Positions 7,893-12,702 of a DNA stretch of 12,702 nucleotides are shown in pieces. The translations under genes and the position numbers were made by a program. The stretch covers positions 1-12,702 of the forward strand of contig CAZTHC010000031.1 in the NCBI GenBank assembly GCA_964613425.1, written 5' to 3'. The notes below the pieces were generated by a model. The model searched no databases and was not told where the DNA came from. It saw nothing but the letters and a program-made list of their open reading frames with translations. The DNA comes from CAZTHC01 sp964613425 (lineage in GTDB: Bacteria; Bacillota; Clostridia; TANB77; CAG-508). Position 1 is the stretch's first letter; the number at the start of each line of letters is the position of its first letter.

Positions 7893-9161
7893 GTGAAGTA
7901 TATTAAATTAGCAATTATTATATGTGCGATATTAGCTATAATAGTAATAATAGCTATATTAAGTATGCTTCCAAAGGATGAACAATATATAACAAATCCA
8001 AGTGTTGATAATGCAGTAAATGAAATTAGTGGTCAAAATCAAAATACAATACAGGAACAAGGTACAAACTTGTACAAAGTAACTAATAGAGATAATTTCT
8101 ATATTGTAGCAGGTTGTGTAAATAAATACTTAGGATATTTAGTTTCTGGAAATAGTGAAAATGTTTATAACACTCTAGATATTAAATACAGATTAGAAAA
8201 CAATATAACTAAAAACAATGTATTTGAAAAGGTTTGGAAGCCAGAAATGATGCAGATTTTCGAAGCTGAAGAAATGAAATATGCAACTAAAGGAAATATT
8301 ACTAATTATTTTGTAAAGGGAACTGTAAGAGACGATATAATGGATGAGATTGCAGACCAAAACGAATTCTATATAAAAGTAAATATAGATTCAAAATTCA
8401 AAATTTTTTCAATAGAGGAAATTTCAAAGGAACAATTTGTTGAGGAACAAATTACACAATCTAAATTAGTAGACAGTATAGTAAAAGAAAATTGTAATAC
8501 TTTTGAACAAAAGATAGTATCAGACAAGGAGATGGCAAGAACATATTTAATAAAATATAAAAATATGCTTTTAAATAATGTGGAAGAGGCATATAGCTTG
8601 TTAGATAAAGAATATGCAAATGGCATGTTTACAACATTAGAAGATTTTCAAAGGTATGTAAACGATAATTATAATAATATATTAGAAATTTCTTTAAACA
8701 AATATAGTGTAATATCTGGAAAGTATACTTGTATAGATAAAAACGATAATTATTATATATTTAAAGAAAACGGAGTTATGAATTTTAGCGTGTTATTAGA
8801 TGAATATACAGTTTTAAATGCCTTAGAATACAGCAAAAAAACGAACGAGGAAAAAGCAGAATATAATGTACAAAGATTTATAAATTTTATAAATTTTAAA
8901 AACTATGATGGGGCATACAATTTACTAAATGAACAGTTTAGAAATAATAACTTCGCAACAATAGAGCAGTTTAGAGAATATTTTGAGAATAACTTTTTTG
9001 CACGAAATAAAATAGATAATATTACAGTGGAGACAATTGATGATTTATACACTGTAAGTGTTGATATAACTGATTTAGATTATAATAGTGATAATAAAGT
9101 TTCAAAGACATTTATAATTAAATTACAAGATAAAACATGTGAATTATCATTTAACAAATAA
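7893..9161 (+). CDS. Bitopic membrane protein with three tandem predicted NTF2-like domains (VirB8/TcpC-like)
   Basis: The product is 422 aa with a GTG start at 7893, seven bases after GGAGG (7881-7885). Residues 3-26 form a single transmembrane helix and the rest is probably outside the membrane. Three related units are visible: about 66-180, 213-305 and 323-420. Units 2 and 3 align clearly (NNVEEAYSLLDKEYANGMFT with KNYDGAYNLLNEQFRNNNFA, then TLEDFQRYVNDNY with TIEQFREYFENNF). Unit 1 is more divergent (VNKYLGYLVSGNSENVYNTL). Each unit is a helical pair followed by strand-like segments, as in NTF2-like folds. TcpC of Clostridium has two such domains after one helix, and VirB8 has one. An assembly or scaffold role in the T4SS is inferred. 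The small protein at 5948-6451 is a single-unit relative. It is probably the last gene of the tightly packed part of the operon. Confidence 0.65.
   Translation: MKYIKLAIIICAILAIIVIIAILSMLPKDEQYITNPSVDNAVNEISGQNQNTIQEQGTNLYKVTNRDNFYIVAGCVNKYLGYLVSGNSENVYNTLDIKYRLENNITKNNVFEKVWKPEMMQIFEAEEMKYATKGNITNYFVKGTVRDDIMDEIADQNEFYIKVNIDSKFKIFSIEEISKEQFVEEQITQSKLVDSIVKENCNTFEQKIVSDKEMARTYLIKYKNMLLNNVEEAYSLLDKEYANGMFTTLEDFQRYVNDNYNNILEISLNKYSVISGKYTCIDKNDNYYIFKENGVMNFSVLLDEYTVLNALEYSKKTNEEKAEYNVQRFINFINFKNYDGAYNLLNEQFRNNNFATIEQFREYFENNFFARNKIDNITVETIDDLYTVSVDITDLDYNSDNKVSKTFIIKLQDKTCELSFNK
8529..9152 (+). repeat. Two tandem protein-level repeat units (NTF2-like) within the triple-domain protein
   Basis: Units encoded at about 8529-8807 and 8859-9152 share the order AY-x-LL, a phenylalanine-rich turn, T-(L/I)-E-(D/Q)-F and a following N-rich helix end. 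The similarity is at the protein level and the DNA has diverged, which indicates an old internal duplication. A weaker third unit precedes them at about 8088-8432. Confidence 0.7.
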
Positions 9162-9189
9162 AAATGCATGCAAAAACATATTGTAAATC

Positions 9190-9212
9190 TGTAGGGGCGT
9201 ATTGTATACGCC
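9190..9212 (+). repeat. Intergenic palindromic repeat, copy 1
   Basis: This 23-bp stretch in the 93-nt gap after the T4SS-like operon is identical to the reverse complement of 12528-12550. It includes most of a hairpin with arms GGGCGTAT (9195-9202) and ATACGCCC (9206-9213) and a 3-nt loop. It is far more GC-rich than its surroundings. No T-run follows it on the plus strand, so it is not a standard intrinsic terminator, though it could still affect RNA stability. GTAGGGGCG-type palindromes are, as I recall, dispersed in intergenic DNA of gut clostridia. Confidence 0.85.
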
Positions 9213-9254
9213 CGAAAATCCAACCAACAAAAAATAAATTTACGAGGAGGAGTT

Positions 9255-10406
9255 ATGGAAGAAAAAGAATTATTAGAAGAAATGCAAGATTTCAGGACAA
9301 ACAGAGAAGAAGGTCTTGATGAAAATACTAAAATAGTAGATGTATATTATTATGGTACAATAAAAATAAATGATGAGGAAAAACCAGTTTACCGTGTAGG
9401 TAAAGATATAGATGGTTCAATAAGATACGAATACTATATAGATAATAGTATGATTGCAATAGACGAGTTAGAATTAATAATTCCTACAAAGTATAGTTTA
9501 ATGAATAATATAGATATAAAAGAGATTGAAGAAAATGAAGAGCAAATTTCGTTAAATGAATTAGAAGAAAAAGAAGAAAAATTACAAGAAGAAAAAGTAG
9601 AAGAAATAGCAGATGAAACAGGATTGGAAAATGATGAAATATTAAATTGTGTAGAAATGGATGCAAATCAACAGATAACATTTAATGCAAAAACTACAAT
9701 AGATACGCAAAAGAAGGTTACTGCTACAGAGAGTTTAAAAGATATAATTCCAGGAGCAGAGGAGTATGAAAAAATAGCAGTTATACGTTCAAATACAGAT
9801 GTTTTTACTTTTGTTGGAATGAAAGCAAATGGAGAAATGGAAAAAATTGATTCTATTGTGCCAACACAAGGAGTTAATACAGGAAAGACTGTAACTTCAA
9901 TAAATAGAGATGGTAGTGAAGTTGAAGAAAAACAAGTATCTGCATTAGCAAAGGTAAAGGGAAGAGAAAATGAAGGGCTTTCTGTTAGAATTGGGCAATA
10001 TGGAATAATAGAAACAGAATACGTTAGGAGAACAACAGAAAATGAATATATAGGTGAGCCAATAGAAAATGAAACACAAAGACCGACTAAAATGAATGTT
10101 AAAAGAGTAATGGATAAAACAAAAAATGTTAGAATGAATGAAGAAGTTGATAGAGCAAATTCAGAATTTGAAAAAGATAATAAAACTGTACTAGATAATA
10201 TTGATGATACAATAGAAAATGACAATGCAAATTGGGAATATGAAGCGGGAAAGGCAAAAGTAAGCGTTACAGAGTTTAGAAGAATATATGAAGAGGTTAT
10301 AGAGGAAATGGGAAATGGTTTATCTGTAGAAGAGGTAATTGAAAAAACACACGAAACTATAGAAGAACAGTATTTATTACCAGAAAAGAAACATGATGAA
10401 ATTTAG
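9255..10406 (+). CDS. Acidic soluble protein of unknown function
   Basis: The product is 383 aa; AGGAGG (9245-9250) lies four bases before ATG 9255. I do not recognise the family. No signal peptide or membrane helix is visible, so it is probably cytoplasmic. Residues about 24-75 look like a small alpha/beta or beta region (KIVDVYYYGTIKI, YRVGKDIDG). Residues 90-128 form a glutamate-rich predicted coil. Residues about 165-270 contain several strand-like segments (YEKIAVIRS, VFTFVGMKANGEM, EGLSVRIGQYGIIETEYV). The C-terminal part, about 275-383, is charged and helical. The overall charge is strongly negative. It ends with two consecutive in-frame TAG codons. It lies 93 nt after the T4SS-like operon, separated by a palindromic repeat, so it may be an accessory cytoplasmic partner or an unrelated gene. 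No catalytic motif is apparent. Confidence 0.8.
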   Translation: MEEKELLEEMQDFRTNREEGLDENTKIVDVYYYGTIKINDEEKPVYRVGKDIDGSIRYEYYIDNSMIAIDELELIIPTKYSLMNNIDIKEIEENEEQISLNELEEKEEKLQEEKVEEIADETGLENDEILNCVEMDANQQITFNAKTTIDTQKKVTATESLKDIIPGAEEYEKIAVIRSNTDVFTFVGMKANGEMEKIDSIVPTQGVNTGKTVTSINRDGSEVEEKQVSALAKVKGRENEGLSVRIGQYGIIETEYVRRTTENEYIGEPIENETQRPTKMNVKRVMDKTKNVRMNEEVDRANSEFEKDNKTVLDNIDDTIENDNANWEYEAGKAKVSVTEFRRIYEEVIEEMGNGLSVEEVIEKTHETIEEQYLLPEKKHDEI

Positions 10407-10436
10407 TAGTTAAAAATTGTATAAACATATAAAAAA

Positions 10437-10465
10437 TTGGGAATTATTATTTTAAAGATATTTAA
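10437..10465 (+). promoter_or_regulatory. Weak candidate promoter for the SH3-CAP gene
   Basis: TTGGGA (10437-10442) and TATTTA (10459-10464ish) are separated by 16 nt, upstream of the AGGAG site. The region is so AT-rich that such matches arise by chance. It is offered only as the best candidate in the 78-nt gap. Confidence 0.2.
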
Positions 10466-10484
10466 AATAAAGGAGATTTTTTAT

Positions 10485-11228
10485 ATGTTTAAATTTTTTT
10501 CAAAAAGAACAATAGTGACATCAATTATTATTGCTGCAATATTATTGATTATTTTATCTATATCAACATATGGAATGACACATTATCAAACAGTAGACTT
10601 TTCAACAGGATTAGTAACAGCAACTACCCTAAATGTAAGGCAAGGACCATCAACAGGATATAAAATAGTAACACAAGTTTATAAAAACGAATATGTGCGA
10701 GTTTTTGCCAAAATAGGTGACTGGTATGTAATACAAACAGATGGAGATTTTATAGGAGCTGTAAGTTCGAAATATATTAAAGCTATTTATCCAAATTCAA
10801 CTCCACAAGCTAGCACAGAAAAACCTACGGATACAACAAAAAGCTTAACAGCCGATGAGGAGGAAGTGTTCTATTTAATTAACCAAAAAAGAATAGACGC
10901 AGGCCTACAGGCACTAGTAGTTGATAAAGAGTTGCAAAGAGTTGCAAGAATAAAAGCACAAGATATGGTAGATAATTCATATTTTTCGCATACTTCCGCA
11001 ATTTATGGCTCACCATTTGATATGATTAAAAATTTTGGAATAAGCTATAAAACAGCAGGGGAAAATATTGCGGGTAATTCAACAAATACAGGAGCTGTAA
11101 ATGCATGGATGGGCTCAGAAGGACACAAAGCTAATATATTAAGCAATAGCTACAATTATACTGGTATTGGCGTTGTAAATAGTCCAAAGTACGGAAAAAT
11201 TTATGTGCAAATGTTTATAGGCAGATAA
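10485..11228 (+). CDS. Secreted or membrane-anchored SH3b-CAP domain protein (YkwD-like)
   Basis: The product is 247 aa from ATG 10485, which has AGGAG at 10471-10475 nine bases upstream. An in-frame TTG at 10437 lacks a ribosome site and would add residues before the signal sequence, so it is rejected. Residues 8-30 form an N-terminal hydrophobic signal or anchor. Residues about 41-102 are a bacterial SH3 domain (TTLNVRQGPSTGYKIV, DWYVI, FIGAVSSKYI), which typically binds cell wall. After a Thr/Pro/Ser-rich linker, residues about 121-247 form a CAP (SCP/PR-1) domain with the conserved cavity residues H169 (YFSHTS), E193 (AGENIA) and H214 (EGHKANIL). Bacterial YkwD-like CAP proteins are exported and mostly of unknown biochemical function. 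A wall-associated role is inferred, with no direct evidence that it belongs to the T4SS. The gene is followed closely by a terminator-like hairpin. Confidence 0.9.
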   Translation: MFKFFSKRTIVTSIIIAAILLIILSISTYGMTHYQTVDFSTGLVTATTLNVRQGPSTGYKIVTQVYKNEYVRVFAKIGDWYVIQTDGDFIGAVSSKYIKAIYPNSTPQASTEKPTDTTKSLTADEEEVFYLINQKRIDAGLQALVVDKELQRVARIKAQDMVDNSYFSHTSAIYGSPFDMIKNFGISYKTAGENIAGNSTNTGAVNAWMGSEGHKANILSNSYNYTGIGVVNSPKYGKIYVQMFIGR

Positions 11229-11251
11229 AATTAAAAAACAAGAATAAACCA

Positions 11252-11287
11252 CACCTTATTAAATATAATTAATAAGGTGATTTTTTT
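11252..11287 (+). terminator. Intrinsic terminator-like hairpin abutting the dacA start
   Basis: A perfect 11-bp inverted repeat (CACCTTATTAA at 11252-11262, TTAATAAGGTG at 11269-11279) with a 6-nt loop is followed by one A and seven T (11281-11287). This has the form of a rho-independent terminator for the SH3-CAP gene 23 nt upstream. The stem is AT-rich (four GC pairs, all at its base), so its strength is moderate. The T-run ends exactly at the ATG of dacA (11288). Confidence 0.7.
11275..11281 (+). promoter_or_regulatory. Shine-Dalgarno of dacA buried in the 3' arm of the hairpin
   Basis: AGGTGAT here matches seven consecutive bases of the usual 16S-complementary sequence and is six bases before ATG 11288. 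Five of its bases (11275-11279) are in the 3' arm of the hairpin, where they would be paired if the hairpin forms. No other ribosome site is available for this start. Confidence 0.65.
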
Positions 11288-12500
11288 ATGTGCAAAAAAT
11301 TCTTAATAATAATGCTATTATTAATTGTATGCTTTCCTGTGCTAATTTTAGCATATGATGAAGATGTGGAAAATATAAATATAGAGGAACTATTAGAAAC
11401 ATCAAACGAAACAACAGCAGAACCAATAATATATTCAAGAGCTGTAGTTGTTTTAGATAGAAATACAAAAAAAGTATTATATGAAAAAAATATGAAAGAA
11501 AAAAGGGCAATGGCATCGACTACCAAAATTATGACTGCCATAATTGCGTTAGAAAATGGAAATTTAGATGAAGTTGTTGAAATTTCAAAGAAGGCTGCGA
11601 ATACGCGGAGGTTCAAGATTAGAGCTAAACACAGGAGATAAAGTGACATTAAATAATTTATTATATGGACTTTTATTGTGTTCTGGAAATGATGCTGCTG
11701 TTGCAATCGCTGAACATATTGGCGGAAGTGTTGAAGAATTTGCAGAATTAATGAATAAAAAAGCTGAAGAATTAAACCTAAAAGAAACACATTTTGTTAC
11801 ACCACATGGATTAGATGCTCCAGAACATTATACAACAGCATATGAACTTGCATTGCTTACAGATTATGCCTTACAAGATAAAAAATTTTCAGAGATTGTA
11901 AATACTAAATCATATTCTGTGCAAATAAATAATTATAATAAAAATTTAAATAATACAAATGAATTATTAGGTTATTTAGAAGGCGTAAATGGCGTAAAAA
12001 CTGGATTTACAAATGGTGCAGGAAGATGTTTAGTAACTTCAACAAACAGAAGCGGATTTAATATTATAACAGTGGTATTAGGTGCAGATACAAAAAAAAT
12101 TAGAACAGCAGATTCAATAAGATTAATTAAATATACGTATGGTACATATGAAAATATGAATTTAAGAAGTATTGTTGATAAAGAGTTCTTAAGCTATAAG
12201 ATGAGGAATAAAATATCTGTAATTAAGGGAATAAAAGAAAAAGTAAATTATGAATTAGATTATAATATGCCTGAGTATTATCCTGTTAAAAAGAATGATA
12301 TGAAAGAAATAGAGATTGCTGTAACAGTTGAAAAAGAAATTGTTGCACCAGTTGAAAAAGGGACTAAAATTGGAGAACTAAGCATAATTATTAAGGATGA
12401 AGAAATTATGAAAATAGATATAATAGCTAGTGAAGATGTAAATAAGAAAGGAATATTTGATTATTTATCAGAAATTGCGAATTTCTTACTTTGCAAATAA
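11288..12500 (+). pseudogene. dacA: D-alanyl-D-alanine carboxypeptidase (PBP5/DacA type, peptidase S11) with a one-base frameshift
   Basis: This enzyme removes the terminal D-Ala from peptidoglycan stem peptides outside the membrane. ATG 11288 starts a signal peptide (about 1-22, MCKKFLIIMLLL...LILA). The S11 domain contains SxxK as STTK (S77, K80). The frame then breaks after KKAANT (T106): an apparent extra base at about 11606 diverts translation to a TAA at 11639-11641. Omitting it restores GGSRLELNTGDKV and an open frame to 12500, for 403 aa in total. The restored part has SGN (132-134), KTG (237-239), a PBP5_C-like beta domain at about 295-375 and a C-terminal amphipathic anchor (IFDYLSEIANFLL). 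All three active-site motifs are present, but on opposite sides of the break (SxxK before, SxN and KTG after), so as read the product would be a 117-aa fragment. The clean downstream frame suggests a recent mutation or a sequence error. The gene is functional if it is an error. Confidence 0.88.
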
Positions 12501-12527
12501 TATATTACAGAAAATTTATAACAAATA

Positions 12528-12550
12528 GGCGTATACAATACGCCCCTACA
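12528..12550 (-). repeat. Intergenic palindromic repeat, copy 2 (inverted)
   Basis: This is an exact reverse complement of 9190-9212 over 23 bp, with mismatches immediately on both sides. Its hairpin is GGCGTAT (12528-12534), a 3-nt loop, and ATACGCC (12538-12544). It lies 27 nt after the dacA stop. On the plus strand no T-run follows, so any terminator role for dacA is weak. Confidence 0.85.
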
Positions 12551-12603
12551 CATAAGGTAAAATATTAAAAATATTTAGCAAGCAAAAATAGAAACATTTA
12601 CTA

Positions 12604-12632
12604 TTGACTTTTAATGGAGAATTTGTTATTAT
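12604..12632 (+). promoter_or_regulatory. Sigma-70/SigA-type promoter of tRNA-Gly
   Basis: TTGACT (12604-12609) and TATTAT (12627-12632) are spaced by 17 nt, placing the transcript start near 12639-12640, about 12 nt before the tRNA. An overlapping TATAAT (12630-12635) would have a 20-nt spacer and is less likely to be the functional -10. Confidence 0.7.
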
Positions 12633-12651
12633 AATAATGCTTTCAAAAAAT

Positions 12652-12702
12652 GCGGGAATAGCTCAGTTGATAGAGCGCTGCCTTGCCAAGGCAGAGGTCG
12701 CG
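12652..12702 (+). tRNA. tRNA-Gly (anticodon GCC), 3' end cut by the window
   Basis: The 5' acceptor strand is GCGGGAA. It is followed by TA, a D arm GCTC-AGTTGATA-GAGC, and an anticodon stem CTGCC/GGCAG around the loop TTGCCAA, with GCC at 12685-12687. The variable loop AGGTC and the first bases of the T stem follow before the window ends. The 51 nt seen fit a standard glycine tRNA. The T loop, acceptor 3' strand and any encoded CCA are outside. Confidence 0.95.

Noticed and set aside
9190..9214. Palindrome copy 1 as a rho-independent terminator of the T4SS-like operon
   Set aside because: The 8-bp stem is followed by GAAAATCC with no T-run on the plus strand.
10437..10484. TTG 10437 as the start of the SH3-CAP gene
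   Set aside because: It has no Shine-Dalgarno and would place 16 extra residues before the signal sequence. ATG 10485 has AGGAG at correct spacing.
11264..11269. Perfect TATAAT within the hairpin loop as a dacA -10 box
   Set aside because: No -35-like hexamer is found 16-18 nt upstream, and a start near 11276 would remove most of the ribosome site. The match is likely a by-product of AT richness.
11568..11606. ATG 11568 as an independent start for the second part of dacA
   Set aside because: Its first residues are out of frame with the enzyme and unlike the family. Homology resumes only at about 11607, consistent with a frameshift and not a new gene.
12652..12702. tRNA-Gly as the attachment site of an integrated conjugative element comprising the T4SS genes
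   Set aside because: Elements usually insert at the 3' end of a tRNA, which points away from these genes. The dacA and CAP genes intervene, and no integrase or att repeat is visible in this window.
1..12702. Use of a TGA-Trp genetic code, suggested by no gene ending in TGA
   Set aside because: Tryptophan is encoded by TGG throughout and no long gene is broken by TGA. Nine TAA/TAG stops are unsurprising in AT-rich DNA.
1..12702. CRISPR array, insertion sequence or transposase
   Set aside because: No regularly spaced direct repeats, no transposase or recombinase motifs and no target-site duplications were seen; the only DNA repeat pair noticed is the 23-bp inverted one.

Overview
This window is a low-GC (very AT-rich), all plus-strand stretch of DNA. 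Strong AGGAGG-type ribosome binding sites, TTG and GTG starts next to ATG, LytM/M23, CAP and PBP5-type cell-wall proteins, and short surface-protein signal peptides point to a Gram-positive Firmicute, most likely an uncultured clostridial lineage. All tryptophans are TGG and every gene ends in TAA or TAG, so there is no sign of TGA recoding. One run of 100 N (3207-3306) shows that this is a draft scaffold.

Region 1 (1-9161) is a compact co-directional operon for a type IV secretion (T4SS)-like envelope machine. In order it encodes: a membrane-anchored VirB4-N-domain/TraC-like protein (5' end outside the window); a VirB4-type motor ATPase with intact Walker A and B; a VirB6/TrbL-like polytopic protein interrupted by the N gap; a small bitopic protein with one predicted NTF2-like (VirB8/TcpC-like) domain; a membrane-anchored bifunctional peptidoglycan hydrolase (M23 endopeptidase plus glucosaminidase-like domain); and a second bitopic protein with three tandem predicted NTF2-like domains. 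Gaps between these genes are 2-17 nt, or the genes overlap. The set makes mechanical sense: a motor, an inner channel, VirB8-like assembly factors and a wall-opening enzyme. No relaxase, coupling ATPase or pilin is visible, so whether the machine conjugates, takes up DNA or secretes protein cannot be decided here.

Region 2 (9162-11228) starts with an intergenic palindromic repeat. It then holds a soluble, very acidic protein of unknown function (383 aa) and a secreted SH3-CAP protein. Region 3 (11229-12500) holds a hairpin that looks like an intrinsic terminator but also contains the Shine-Dalgarno of the next gene. That gene is a dacA-type D-alanyl-D-alanine carboxypeptidase carrying a one-base frameshift between its SxxK and SxN motifs. 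Region 4 (12501-12702) has an inverted second copy of the intergenic palindrome, then a promoter and the first 51 nt of a tRNA-Gly(GCC) cut by the window end.

The points most worth following are the unusual T4SS-like gene set with its NTF2-like domain expansion, the terminator/RBS overlap, the dacA frameshift, and the exact 23-bp inverted repeat pair bracketing the last three protein genes.
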